The position numbers were made by a program, and so were the translations under genes. 44,498 nt of DNA from UBA5109 sp964606735. GTDB lineage: Bacteria; Pseudomonadota; Gammaproteobacteria; Pseudomonadales; Pseudohongiellaceae. The notes below the pieces were generated by a model that saw only the letters and a program-made list of their open reading frames with translations, did not search any database and was not told the origin of the DNA. This document shows, piece after piece, positions 6,102 through 14,842 of this stretch (position 1 is the first letter of the stretch; each line of letters begins with the position of its first letter). The stretch covers positions 1-44,498 of the forward strand of contig CAZSHI010000018.1 of assembly GCA_964606735.1 (NCBI GenBank), written 5' to 3'.

Positions 6102-7904
6102 TTAAGAGGATGACTGACCGTTGAGTCGTTCCATGGTGTTGAGGATAAACTCACTGTCTGGCTGGACTTCCAGAGCATCCTGCCAGATTTCCCGGGCAGC
6201 TTCCCGGTTGCCGAGTACCCACAGGACCTCGCCCAGATGGGCAGCAACTTCATGGTCGGGAAAGAGCTCGAAGGCCAGTTCAAGATTGATACGGGCCTGT
6301 TCGTACATGCCGAGCTTGTACTGTACCCAGCCCAGGCTATCGATGATGGCGGGATCATTGGGTGAGAGGTCAATCGCTTGCAGGATGAGTTCATAGGCTT
6401 CTTCATAGCGCTCGGTACGGTCGGCCAGAAAATAACCAAGCGTATTGAAAGCCGAGGGGTTTTCCGGGTCGAGACGCATGATTTCCCTTAGATCGGCTTC
6501 CATCAGGGCAAGGTCATTGGTTTCCTGGGCTACCAGGGAGCGCAGCTGGAGCAGCTGGGTATCGCCTGGATAATTGTCGATGGTTCGGTTCAGGAAGCTC
6601 AGCGCCTGCGCATAATCCTGTTTTTCATACAGCAGATTGGCTTCAACGATCAGCAAGGTTGTGTTGATTTCCGGGCGCCTGAAACGAATGCCTCGCAATC
6701 GTTCGCTGGCTTCGGGGTAGCGGCCTTCATCAATCATCAGTTCCAGGTAGTTACGCAGGGCAACCAGGTAGTTATTGCCACCACTGACCTGCAGATAATG
6801 TTCAATGGCCTGACCAGTATCATTCTGCTCCTGGTTGATCATGGCCAGATAAAAATGTACATCATTGCTGCGCTGACCATTTACCAGAAGGCGCTGCAGG
6901 TGGTTTTTGGCAATGTCGTACTGATCCGCTTCAATGGCAATCAGAGCCAGTGAATAAAGCATGTCAAAATCCTGGGGATTCTGTTCCACAATGATTTCGA
7001 ATTGCTGCATGGCAGCGCGGTATTCGCCGTCTTCCACCAGCTTGCGGCCATAACTGAAGCGTAATTGCGTATTCTCGGGGTAGGCTTCCACACTGTCTTC
7101 CAGGTGGCGTCTGGCCTGGCGGGATTCGCCCATTTCTTCGAGTATGGCAAATTCTGCCAGAATAATATCAACCGGTTCATCTATTTCCTGCGCCAGCTGA
7201 TGCAGCAGTTCATAGGCATCCTGCAGCCGATCATCCTGGCGGTAGAGCTGTGCCAGTGCCAGGCGCAGGGAAAGCTCGTTGGGAAAGCGTTGCAGCTGTT
7301 CTTCGAAATCAGCTATCAGTCCGCCCAGCTGCCTTTGTGTTTCGATATTGTTTTCACTGCGGTTGCTGATCAGGCGGTAATCAACTTCATAGTTGAGTGC
7401 GTGCATTTGTCGAAACAGATCCAGTGCTTCGCTCAGGCGATTTGCCGTAATCAGTTGATAGGCTTGTGAGCGCAAGGCCTCTTCTGAGTCAGGTTCCTGC
7501 TCCAGCCACAGGGCATTGATCTGCAAGGCTGCTTCGGTATCGCGCATGAATGAGGCGATTCGGGAAGCGCGTCTGATAATACCCAGATCCTGTGTTTCAA
7601 GCGCCAAAGCGCGATATTCATCCAGAGCCGTCTGATTGAGTCCTCGTTGTCCGGCCAGTTCGGCAATAATGACCCGTGTCAGGATGTCTTCCGGAAATTG
7701 GCCATAGACAATCTCCTGCTGGGGAGCGGGCAGAGCGCTAGAGGCTGCCGGGTTTACAGGTTCAGCAGAGTCTTCCCTGCTGGCAGCCTGCAAGGCCGGG
7801 GCTTGAGCATCTGGTTCTGAGCCGTTCTGGTTGCTGGCACAGCCAACAGTCAGCACAAGCAGACCGGACAAAAGCAAGAATGTGCACTTCAGGGTGCTTT
7901 TCAT
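6102..7904 (-). CDS. Tetratricopeptide-repeat lipoprotein upstream of lolB
   Basis: This 600-residue protein starts with a lipoprotein-type signal (hydrophobic core LLLSGLLVLTVG, Cys22), then an Ala/Pro/Glu-rich linker to about residue 60. Tetratricopeptide repeats fill the rest, for instance GQAIEHYLQV, AFNTLGYFLADRTERYEEA, SLGWVQYKLGMYEQA and VLGNREAAREIW. Orthologues sit directly before lolB in Pseudomonas and relatives (PA4667 type). Their function is not established to my knowledge; an outer-membrane or periplasmic scaffold is likely from the repeats. The residue at -3 from the cysteine is Thr rather than Leu, so lipidation is probable rather than certain. There is no Shine-Dalgarno sequence before the ATG, and a -10 box lies only 7 bases upstream, so the mRNA may be leaderless. 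Confidence 0.88.
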   Translation of the reverse strand: MKSTLKCTFLLLSGLLVLTVGCASNQNGSEPDAQAPALQAASREDSAEPVNPAASSALPAPQQEIVYGQFPEDILTRVIIAELAGQRGLNQTALDEYRALALETQDLGIIRRASRIASFMRDTEAALQINALWLEQEPDSEEALRSQAYQLITANRLSEALDLFRQMHALNYEVDYRLISNRSENNIETQRQLGGLIADFEEQLQRFPNELSLRLALAQLYRQDDRLQDAYELLHQLAQEIDEPVDIILAEFAILEEMGESRQARRHLEDSVEAYPENTQLRFSYGRKLVEDGEYRAAMQQFEIIVEQNPQDFDMLYSLALIAIEADQYDIAKNHLQRLLVNGQRSNDVHFYLAMINQEQNDTGQAIEHYLQVSGGNNYLVALRNYLELMIDEGRYPEASERLRGIRFRRPEINTTLLIVEANLLYEKQDYAQALSFLNRTIDNYPGDTQLLQLRSLVAQETNDLALMEADLREIMRLDPENPSAFNTLGYFLADRTERYEEAYELILQAIDLSPNDPAIIDSLGWVQYKLGMYEQARINLELAFELFPDHEVAAHLGEVLWVLGNREAAREIWQDALEVQPDSEFILNTMERLNGQSSS

Positions 7905-7911
7905 GGTTTCA

Positions 7912-7941
7912 AGTATAGCCAGTCTTATTAGTCAGTGACTA
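7912..7941 (-). promoter_or_regulatory. Promoter of the TPR-lolB-ispE operon, possibly leaderless
   Basis: On the minus strand TAGTCA (7936-7941) and TATACT (7912-7917) are separated by 18 bp. The -10 box ends 7 bases before the A of the ATG at 7904, so the predicted transcription start falls on or next to the start codon. The TATACT box is good and the -35 is 4 of 6. Confidence 0.5.
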
Positions 7942-7999
7942 CACTATTGAGTAAAATACCGGGTTTTAATGAGAATCAATCCTTTGAAAAAGCGCTTTC

Positions 8000-9325
8000 A
8001 TGGCTACACTACTGCTGGGCATTAACCACAACACGGCGAGTATAGCCATTCGGGAAAAAGTTGCCTTTGCACCAGAACTGATGCATGAGGCTCTGAGACA
8101 GGCCTGTGCCAGTGCAGCACTGGGAGAGCTGGCCATTCTGTCTACCTGTAACCGAACCGAACTATATTGCGTACCCAATCATCTGTCCGACACCGAGCAG
8201 CAGCGGCAGTTGATAGAGGAGGCCGTGCTTGACTGGCTGGCAGACTATCATCAGCTTGCTCCAGCAGAACTCAGACAGGCTGTATATGTGTATTGGGACG
8301 ATGAAGCTGTCAGGCATGTCATGAAAGTTGCCAGTGGTCTGGATTCCATGGTGCTGGGAGAGCCCCAGATTCTGGGTCAGATAAAATCCGCCTATGCTGT
8401 TGCCCGCGAAGCCGGAAGTGTTGACAGCAACCTCAACCAGATCTTTGAAGAAACCTTTGCCATTGCCAAGCGGGTCAGAACCGATACGGCCATTGGTGAA
8501 AGCCCGGTTTCGGTAGCCTTTGCTGCTGTTGCGCTGGCCCAGCAGATATTTGCTGATCTGTCGCAGGCATCGGCCCTGATGATTGGTGCGGGCAAGACCA
8601 TCGAACTGGTGGTTCAGCATCTACGCCAAAATGGCCTCAGTAATATTGTGGTGGCCAACCGGACACTGACGCATGCGCTGGAGTTAAAGGAGAAATATGG
8701 GGTCAGGGAAGTCCTGCTGTCAGATATTCCGGAGCAGCTGGTGCATGCCGATATCGTGGTTTCCTCGACAGCCAGCCAACTGCCGATTCTTGGCAAGGGA
8801 GCCGTTGAAAAAGCCCTTAAGGCCCGTAAACATAAGCCGATTTTCATGGTTGATCTGGCTGTTCCGCGCGATATTGAGCCAGAAGTGGCAGACCTGGCGG
8901 ATGCTTATCTGTATAGCATTGATGACCTCAAGGAAGTGATTGATGCCAGCGTCAAAAGTCGTCAGAATGCCGCCGCTGAAGCCGAAGCGATTATCAATCA
9001 GGGGCTGGAGGAATTTCGCAAGAAGCTGCGCTCGCGCAATATAGTATCCAGTCTGAAAGCCTTTCGAGAAAAAGCCGAGAAGATTCGCGATGAAGAATTG
9101 CAAAAGGCCCAGAAATCTTTGGAAAGCGGAGAAGATCCGCAGGCTGTGATGAATCAGTTGGCAAGACTGCTGACCAATAAACTGATTCACTCTCCCAGCG
9201 TTCAGATGAAGAAAGCCAGCGCCGAGGGACACGAAGAACTGATACAACTGGCGCAAACCCTGTTTGAGCTGGAGGAGCAGGAAACCAGCCCGTCCGGGCA
9301 GGATGATGACGATGAAAATGAGTAG
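8000..9325 (+). CDS. hemA: Glutamyl-tRNA reductase
   Basis: HemA reduces glutamyl-tRNA to glutamate-1-semialdehyde, the first committed step of C5 haem synthesis. The 441-residue protein begins with LLLGINHNTASIAIREKVAF and carries the catalytic Cys50 in ILSTCNRTELY. The signature GEPQILGQIKSAYAVAREAG is followed by the NADPH-binding region around LMIGAGKTIELVVQHL and ANRTLTHALELK, then the C-terminal dimerisation helices, and ends in an acidic tail. It is divergent from the TPR-lolB operon and 3 bp upstream of prfA, the classic hemA-prfA-prmC order. No clear Shine-Dalgarno precedes the ATG. A 10-bp palindrome (AAAGCGCTTT) lies just before it and could affect initiation. Confidence 0.97.
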   Translation: MATLLLGINHNTASIAIREKVAFAPELMHEALRQACASAALGELAILSTCNRTELYCVPNHLSDTEQQRQLIEEAVLDWLADYHQLAPAELRQAVYVYWDDEAVRHVMKVASGLDSMVLGEPQILGQIKSAYAVAREAGSVDSNLNQIFEETFAIAKRVRTDTAIGESPVSVAFAAVALAQQIFADLSQASALMIGAGKTIELVVQHLRQNGLSNIVVANRTLTHALELKEKYGVREVLLSDIPEQLVHADIVVSSTASQLPILGKGAVEKALKARKHKPIFMVDLAVPRDIEPEVADLADAYLYSIDDLKEVIDASVKSRQNAAAEAEAIINQGLEEFRKKLRSRNIVSSLKAFREKAEKIRDEELQKAQKSLESGEDPQAVMNQLARLLTNKLIHSPSVQMKKASAEGHEELIQLAQTLFELEEQETSPSGQDDDDENE

Positions 9326-9328
9326 CAG

Positions 9329-10411
9329 ATGAAAGCGTCGATTGTTGAGAAATTACAAAATTTAAGTGAGCGTTATGAAGAACTGGAAGCGCTCATGAGC
9401 GATCCGGAAGTCATTTCCATGCAGGACAAGTTTCGCGCCTACTCCATGGAGTATGCCGAACTCGAACCAGTGATTCTTAGCTATCGCGATTATGCCCAGA
9501 CCAGGGCAGATCTCAAGGAAGCACAGGCCATGCAGGAGGACAGCGATGCCGAGCTTCGACAAATGGGTGAAGAAGAGGCAGCCAAGGCGCGGGAAAAGCT
9601 GGTCGATCTGGAAGCTTCTTTACAAAAACTCTTGTTGCCCAAGGATCCCCGTGATTCCAGTAATGTGTTTCTGGAAATCCGGGCAGGCACCGGTGGTGAT
9701 GAAGCAGCGATTTTTTCTGGCGACCTTTTTCGCATGTATGCCCGCTATGCTGAAAGGCAGCGCTGGAAGCTCGAAGTAATCAGTGAGCGTCCCGGTGAAC
9801 ATGGTGGATACAAGGAAATTATCACCCGTATTGAAGGGGCAAATGTCTACGCCCGGTTGAAATTTGAATCAGGCGCACATCGTGTCCAGCGTGTCCCGGA
9901 AACTGAAACTCAGGGCAGGGTGCATACCTCTGCCTGTACCGTAGCCGTAATGCCCGAAGTGGAAGACCTGGAACAGATCGAAATCAATAAAAATGATCTG
10001 CGGGTGGATACCTTTCGTGCCAGCGGAGCAGGAGGCCAGCACGTTAACAAAACCGATTCGGCGATCCGGCTTACCCATTTGCCGACCGGTATTGTGGTTG
10101 AATGCCAGGATGAACGGTCACAGCACAAGAACAAGGCCAAGGCCATGTCTCTGCTGCAGGCCCGCCTGCAGGCAGCTGCCGAAGCGGAGCAGCAGGAAGA
10201 GCTGTCCAGCGAAAGGCGAAATCTGGTCGGTAGCGGCGACCGCTCTGAAAAAATCCGTACGTATAACTACCCCGACGGGCGTATTACCGATCATCGAATC
10301 AAGCTCACTCTCTACAAGTTGAATGATGTGATGGCTGGTGATCTGGATGACATTATTCAGCCCCTGATCAATGAGCATCAGGCGGATCAGTTGGCGGAGT
10401 TGGCTTCCTAG
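9329..10411 (+). CDS. prfA: Peptide chain release factor 1
   Basis: RF1 ends translation at UAA and UAG. The 360-residue protein is full length. It has the long N-terminal helical domain and the codon-recognition PxT motif as Pro-Glu-Thr (190-192, in QRVPETETQGRVHTSA). The GGQ motif for ester hydrolysis is at 235-237 in FRASGAGGQHVNKTDSAIR. RF2 would have SPF at the recognition site and a programmed frameshift near codon 26; neither is present. The Gln of GGQ is the methylation target of PrmC, encoded next in the operon. The start ATG is 3 bases after the hemA stop. Confidence 0.98.
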   Translation: MKASIVEKLQNLSERYEELEALMSDPEVISMQDKFRAYSMEYAELEPVILSYRDYAQTRADLKEAQAMQEDSDAELRQMGEEEAAKAREKLVDLEASLQKLLLPKDPRDSSNVFLEIRAGTGGDEAAIFSGDLFRMYARYAERQRWKLEVISERPGEHGGYKEIITRIEGANVYARLKFESGAHRVQRVPETETQGRVHTSACTVAVMPEVEDLEQIEINKNDLRVDTFRASGAGGQHVNKTDSAIRLTHLPTGIVVECQDERSQHKNKAKAMSLLQARLQAAAEAEQQEELSSERRNLVGSGDRSEKIRTYNYPDGRITDHRIKLTLYKLNDVMAGDLDDIIQPLINEHQADQLAELAS

Positions 10412-10420
10412 GTCTGGCCT

Positions 10421-11254
10421 GTGCAGATTAAACAGGCACTTCAAGAGGCCCGTGAATGTCTGGGCCAGACAGAGTCCTCTGTGCTGGATGCCCAAGTGCT
10501 GTTGGCACATGTTCTGAAACAATCCCGTGAATATCTGCTTACCTGGCCAGAACATGAGCTCAGTAAGGGTGACCAGAAACAATTCTTTACACTGATTGAG
10601 GCGCGCCAAGCGGGGCAACCTGTCGCGTACCTGACCGGCTGCAGGGATTTCTGGGATTTCAGTCTGAGCCTGAGCCCGGCTGTGTTGATTCCACGCCCCG
10701 AGACTGAACTCCTGGTTGAACTGGCACTGGCCTTATTGCCGGCAGGAAATACAGTCTTGGCTGATCTGGGAACCGGCTCGGGCGCCATTGCGCTGGCACT
10801 GGCAAAAGAAAGGCCACAGTGGCGGGTGATTGCCAGTGATCAGAGTCCTGAAGCCCTACAAGTGGCCCGGCACAATGCTCACACGCTGCAAGTGACTAAT
10901 CTGGATTTTCGGCTGGGAAACTGGTGCGAGGTTTTTGCCGAGAATGAAAAACTGGATGCGATAATTGCCAATCCTCCCTATATAGATGAAGCAGATTCGC
11001 ATTTGCAGCAGGGTGATGTGCAGTTTGAACCACGTTCGGCACTGGTCGCCGGCAAAGCAGGATTTGCGGATCTGGAGGCCATTGCTCACCAGGCCCGGCA
11101 TCATCTAAGGCCTCAGGGTTTGCTGTTACTGGAACACGGTTATGAACAGGGAGCGGCACTGCGACAAATGCTCGAACAATATGGTTACAATGAGGTTCAA
11201 AGCAACAAGGATCTGGCCGGACACGAACGTGTCACCCTGGCTCGTTTAACATGA
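10421..11254 (+). CDS. prmC: Release factor glutamine methyltransferase
   Basis: PrmC (HemK) methylates the Gln of the GGQ motif in RF1 and RF2, using S-adenosylmethionine. The 277-residue protein has the helical N-terminal domain (about 1-80), PAVLIPRPETELLVELAL, the SAM-binding ADLGTGSGAIALALA (about 114-128) and the catalytic NPPY (184-187) in IIANPPYIDEADSHL. The start is a GTG at 10421, 9 bases after the prfA stop. No ATG start gives the conserved N-terminus, so GTG is preferred. Its stop overlaps the start of the next gene by 4 bases (ATGA), showing translational coupling. Confidence 0.97.
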   Translation: MQIKQALQEARECLGQTESSVLDAQVLLAHVLKQSREYLLTWPEHELSKGDQKQFFTLIEARQAGQPVAYLTGCRDFWDFSLSLSPAVLIPRPETELLVELALALLPAGNTVLADLGTGSGAIALALAKERPQWRVIASDQSPEALQVARHNAHTLQVTNLDFRLGNWCEVFAENEKLDAIIANPPYIDEADSHLQQGDVQFEPRSALVAGKAGFADLEAIAHQARHHLRPQGLLLLEHGYEQGAALRQMLEQYGYNEVQSNKDLAGHERVTLARLT

Positions 11255-12015
11255 AACAACTTGGCGAATTTTGTCTATTAATACTGGGAAGTCTGCTGGC
11301 AGCTTCAGCGATGGCGCAGGGAGAGCTGTCAGCAGACATCCTGCAAGAGGCGCAGGCAGGCCAGGCTCAGGCCCAGTATGAAGTTGCTCTGCATTATGAT
11401 GCGGTACAGGCGGATTATCCGGCTGCAGTCAGCTGGTATCAGCGCGCAGCAGAACAGGGACATGTGCAGGCGCAATTTAATTTGGCGCAATTCTATCGCT
11501 TGGGGGAGGGGGTTGAACAGAATTCCGAGCTGGCGCTGAGCTGGCTGCTGCAGGCTGCAGAAGTCGGTAATGATCCGCAAGCGCAATTTATGCTGGGTGA
11601 TATCTATCGTTATGGCGAAGGGGTTGTGGCCAATCGGTTTGAGGCGTTCCGCTGGTATATCCTGGCAGCGGAACAGACCTTGCCGGAAGCGGAATATATT
11701 ATCGGTCTCTGGCTGGCCGAAGGCATCGGAGCCCCGGAAGATGATGCAGCGGCTCTGCGCTGGCTGAGAAAGGCCGCTGCACAGGGGCATGCCGGGGGCA
11801 TGTTCGCACTGGCCGGCATGTACGAGAATGCTCAGGGTATTGCGCCCGATCTAGCTCTGGCTTATTACTGGTATGCTCTGGCAGCACAAGGAGACTATCC
11901 ACAGGCTGGCGCCGAGCTGGACAGGCTGGCAGGGCTGCTTGATGCACAAACGCTGCAATTACAGCAGCAGCGGGTTGCGGACTGCATCAATACGGGTTTT
12001 CAGGCTTGCGAGTAA
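11251..12015 (+). CDS. Secreted Sel1-repeat protein
   Basis: This 254-residue protein has a typical Sec signal peptide (MKQLGEFCLLILGSLLAASA, with a cleavage site near AMA-QG). At least five Sel1-like repeats follow, each about 36 residues, seen as AQFNLAQFYRLGEGVEQNSE, AQFMLGDIYRYGEGVVANRF and FALAGMYENAQGIAPDLALA. Sel1 repeats are alpha-solenoids that bind partner proteins, and in bacteria many are periplasmic. The partner here is unknown. The start overlaps prmC by 4 bases, and moeB starts 28 bases after it, so it belongs to the hemA-prfA-prmC-moeB operon. In the Pseudomonas arrangement I remember, prmC is followed directly by moeB, so this gene would be an insertion into that order. Confidence 0.85.
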   Translation: MKQLGEFCLLILGSLLAASAMAQGELSADILQEAQAGQAQAQYEVALHYDAVQADYPAAVSWYQRAAEQGHVQAQFNLAQFYRLGEGVEQNSELALSWLLQAAEVGNDPQAQFMLGDIYRYGEGVVANRFEAFRWYILAAEQTLPEAEYIIGLWLAEGIGAPEDDAAALRWLRKAAAQGHAGGMFALAGMYENAQGIAPDLALAYYWYALAAQGDYPQAGAELDRLAGLLDAQTLQLQQQRVADCINTGFQACE

Positions 12016-12043
12016 GCGCAGGCTCTGACGGAAAGATAATAAG

Positions 12044-12805
12044 ATGAATGATGAACAATTACTGAGATACAGCCGGCAAATCATGTTGCCTGAGTTTGAT
12101 GTTGCCGGACAGGAACGCTTGCTGCAGTCCAGGGTGCTGATAGTGGGTGCCGGGGGGCTGGGTTGTCCGGCTGCTATGTATCTGGCGGCTGCTGGTGTCG
12201 GTGAGTTGACGATTGCTGATGATGACAAGCTTGAACTGAGTAATCTGCAACGGCAGATTGCACACCAGACAGCCTCCCTGGGCCAGAGCAAGGTCGCTTC
12301 GTTAAAAGATTGCCTGACGCAGTTAAACCCCGATATTGTGGTTACCGCTCTGCTGGAAAAACTGGAAGATGAGCGTCTGTCTGTGGAAATCAGCAAGGCG
12401 GATGTGGTGCTGGACTGTACCGATAATTTTCAATCACGCCTGGCAATCAATAATTACAGCAGGAAACACCGGGTGCCGCTGGTTTCAGGTGCGGCCATCC
12501 GGATGGAAGCCCAGCTGAGTGTTTTTGATCAGCGACGGCAGGACAGTCCCTGTTATCAGTGTCTGTATGATGTTGACAGTGAATTTTCAATGAGCTGTTC
12601 AGAAAACGGTGTCATGGCTCCACTGGTCGGAATTATTGGAGCCATGCAGGCCATGGAAGCGATCAAACTGATTGCTGATCTGGGCGAAACAGTCGCAGGC
12701 AGACTTTTGCTTCTTGATGCAGCGACCATGCAATGGCGGGAAATGGCCTTACAACAGGATCCTCACTGTTCTGTCTGTGGAAATCTGAAGCAAGCAGCCG
12801 AATAA
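12044..12805 (+). CDS. moeB: MoeB/ThiF-type adenylyltransferase
   Basis: The enzyme adenylates the C-terminal glycine of a small sulfur carrier (MoaD in molybdopterin synthesis, or ThiS). The 253-residue protein starts with LLRYSRQIMLPEFDVAGQER, then the ATP-binding IVGAGGLGCPAAMYLAAAGVG and the conserved DKLELSNLQRQ. Asp of DCTDNFQSRLAINNY is present, as are the zinc cysteines CYQC and CSVC, and the MSCSENGVMAPLVGIIGAMQ segment. These match MoeB closely, and its position after prmC also fits MoeB rather than ThiF. The specific carrier cannot be proved from sequence alone. It is probably the last gene of the hemA operon. Confidence 0.9.
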   Translation: MNDEQLLRYSRQIMLPEFDVAGQERLLQSRVLIVGAGGLGCPAAMYLAAAGVGELTIADDDKLELSNLQRQIAHQTASLGQSKVASLKDCLTQLNPDIVVTALLEKLEDERLSVEISKADVVLDCTDNFQSRLAINNYSRKHRVPLVSGAAIRMEAQLSVFDQRRQDSPCYQCLYDVDSEFSMSCSENGVMAPLVGIIGAMQAMEAIKLIADLGETVAGRLLLLDAATMQWREMALQQDPHCSVCGNLKQAAE

Positions 12806-12886
12806 AAAATCGCATGCGCCTGCAGCAACTTGCTATATACTTGTCGTCCCTAACATTCTAAAAAATATCAGTAAAAAGGAGTACCT

Positions 12887-13273
12887 ATGTTTACCCATAT
12901 CTGTGTTGGTTCCAATGACCTGGAGACATCAAAAAAGTTTTATGATGCTGCCCTGGCTCCGCTGGGCATTCAGAGCGCCGGAATCATGCAAGACCGTGCC
13001 TGTGTCTATGCAACTGAAAATGGCACTTTTCTGGTGTTGAAGCCGGCCGATGGCAAGGAAGCAACGCATGCCAATGGGGGCACAATTGGCTTTGCAGCTG
13101 CTGATTCGGCGGCAGTTGATGCCTTTTATGCCGGCGGACTGGATAATGGTGGCAGTGATGAAGGTGCTCCTGGCAAGCGTCCGAATGCGCCGGGTAACGC
13201 TTATGGTGCTTATCTGCGCGATCCTTTCGGCAACAAAATCTGTGCATATTGCCAGTTACCGGAAGGTGAGTAA
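12887..13273 (+). CDS. VOC-superfamily (glyoxalase-like) protein
   Basis: The 128-residue protein is a single-chain VOC-fold protein with two beta-alpha-beta-beta-beta modules. It begins FTHICVGSNDLETSKKFYDA, typical of glyoxalase/bleomycin-resistance family members, and ends YGAYLRDPFGNKICAYCQ, with the family DPFGN turn. His4 and a later acidic residue could bind a metal. Function cannot be assigned; lactoylglutathione lyase, dioxygenase or antibiotic-binding roles all occur in the family. The ATG at 12887 has a strong AAGGAG site 6 bases upstream. The 81-bp gap after moeB, with a TATACT at 12836-12841, suggests its own promoter. A strong hairpin terminator follows. Confidence 0.82.
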   Translation: MFTHICVGSNDLETSKKFYDAALAPLGIQSAGIMQDRACVYATENGTFLVLKPADGKEATHANGGTIGFAAADSAAVDAFYAGGLDNGGSDEGAPGKRPNAPGNAYGAYLRDPFGNKICAYCQLPEGE

Positions 13274-13349
13274 GCAAGGACTAACCGAGCGCTGTTAAGG
13301 GGTTTCCGAACTGCGGAACCCAGCATGAAATAAAATGCGAAATAAAAAG

Positions 13350-13373
13350 AGGAAGCCGCGGCTTCCTTTTTTT
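13350..13373 (+). terminator. Rho-independent terminator after the VOC gene
   Basis: A perfect inverted repeat AGGAAGC-CGCG-GCTTCCT is followed by a run of seven Ts, and it is preceded by an A-rich stretch so it could also work in reverse. It lies 77 bases after the VOC stop. A weaker hairpin (GGGTTTCCG with CGGAACCC, about 13304-13320) precedes it. The rest of the gap to 13494 holds no gene that I can see. Confidence 0.88.
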
Positions 13374-13494
13374 ATTGGTCCGGCTCAGGACTCGTCCTTT
13401 TGCACTCCAACATTTAGGCATGCGCTTAAATTGCCAGCTATGCTATGATGCCGCAGCATCATGATTCAAGTCAGCCAAAATCCGGGAATTTTCA

Positions 13495-14826
13495 GTGAGT
13501 GAAGAAAACAAGGGGTCTGCCAGCCAGGCAGCGTCACAGCCGTCTACTGTTGACGGTGAGCGTCCCGATGGCGATAAAAAATTACGCTTTTCTGAGCTGG
13601 ACCTTCCACAACCTCTCCAGAAAGCCTTTGAGGATCTGGGTTTTGAGTATTGCACGCCGATACAGGCAAGCAGTCTCAAGATCACCCTGAAAGGCAATGA
13701 CGTTACCGGGCGTGCCCAGACCGGCACCGGGAAAACAGCGGCTTTCCTTACCGCCATTATCAATGATCTGTACCGTCGTAAGGAGGAAGGTGAGCGTTAT
13801 GTGGGTGAACCCAGGGCACTGATCATAGCCCCGACCCGTGAACTGGTGATGCAGATTGCCAAGGATGCTGCCGCGCTAACCAAATATACCGAATTGAAAA
13901 CGCTGACCCTGGTTGGAGGCATTGATTATCAGAAACAGCTGACAGCCCTGGAAGAAACTATCGTTGATATCGTGGTTGCCACCCCGGGCCGTCTGATAGA
14001 TTTTCTTGGCAGCCGGAAGATTGATCTCAGTCTCATAGAATTGCTGGTCATCGATGAAGCTGACCGGATGCTTGATATGGGCTTTATCCCCCAGGTACGA
14101 CAAATCATTGGAGCCTGTCCGAAAAAGGCATACCGGCAGACCATGCTATACAGCGCGACATTCACGGAAGATATTCTCGAACTGGCCGAGCGCTGGGCGA
14201 TGAACCCGGTAAGGGTGGAAGTTGAGCCGGAGAAAGTGACTACGGAAACGGTTGATCAGAAAGTTTATCTGGTGACAACTGAAGAAAAATACAAACTACT
14301 GTATAACCTGATACAACGCGATGGTAGTGAACGTGTTATCGTTTTTGCCAACCGCCGTGACCAGGTCAGGGATCTGGCAGACAATCTGTACAGAAATGGG
14401 ATAGAAGTCGGGCTGCTGTCTGGTGAAGTAGCACAGACTAAACGGGTCAGAACACTGGAAGATTTTCGTTCGGCGAAAACTCAGGTGTTGGTTGCCACCG
14501 ATGTGGCAGGACGTGGCTTGCATATTGATGACATCACCCACGTGGTGAATTTCACCTTGCCGATTGAAGCAGAAGATTATGTGCACCGAATCGGCAGAAC
14601 GGGCAGAGCAGGCTCTGAAGGGACATCGATATCTTTCGCCTGTGAGGATGATTCATTCCTGTTGCCAGATATCGAAGCCAAGATCGGCATGAAATTAAAC
14701 TGCGAACATCCTGATGCCAGTCTTCTGACTGAGCCGCCACCGTTCACCCGTGCATCCAAATTCAAGGGTGATAATCATAAAGGCAAGGATAAGAAAAAAT
14801 CACGCCATAACCAAAAAGGGCGCTGA
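13495..14826 (+). CDS. rhlB: DEAD-box ATP-dependent RNA helicase, RhlB type
   Basis: This 443-residue helicase most resembles RhlB, the RNA helicase of the degradosome that unwinds RNA for RNase E or PNPase. The motifs in order are: Q motif around FEYCTPIQ (50-57), Walker A AQTGTGKT (74-81), PTRELVMQ (113-120), GG, TPGR (163-166), DEAD (187-190) in VIDEADRMLDMGF, SAT (220-222), then VIVFANRRDQ, TDVAGRG and HRIGRTGR. The tail is basic (KGKDKKKSRHNQKGR), suited to RNA binding. A Ser/Gln-rich stretch of about 28 residues precedes the core. The start is GTG at 13495; the nearest upstream ATG (13460) runs into a stop in the same frame. RhlB is favoured over SrmB, RhlE or CsdA by the short core and the DRMLDMGF context, but this is judged by eye. 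Confidence 0.86.
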   Translation: MSEENKGSASQAASQPSTVDGERPDGDKKLRFSELDLPQPLQKAFEDLGFEYCTPIQASSLKITLKGNDVTGRAQTGTGKTAAFLTAIINDLYRRKEEGERYVGEPRALIIAPTRELVMQIAKDAAALTKYTELKTLTLVGGIDYQKQLTALEETIVDIVVATPGRLIDFLGSRKIDLSLIELLVIDEADRMLDMGFIPQVRQIIGACPKKAYRQTMLYSATFTEDILELAERWAMNPVRVEVEPEKVTTETVDQKVYLVTTEEKYKLLYNLIQRDGSERVIVFANRRDQVRDLADNLYRNGIEVGLLSGEVAQTKRVRTLEDFRSAKTQVLVATDVAGRGLHIDDITHVVNFTLPIEAEDYVHRIGRTGRAGSEGTSISFACEDDSFLLPDIEAKIGMKLNCEHPDASLLTEPPPFTRASKFKGDNHKGKDKKKSRHNQKGR

Positions 14827-14842
14827 ACTAAGCGTTTTTCGA

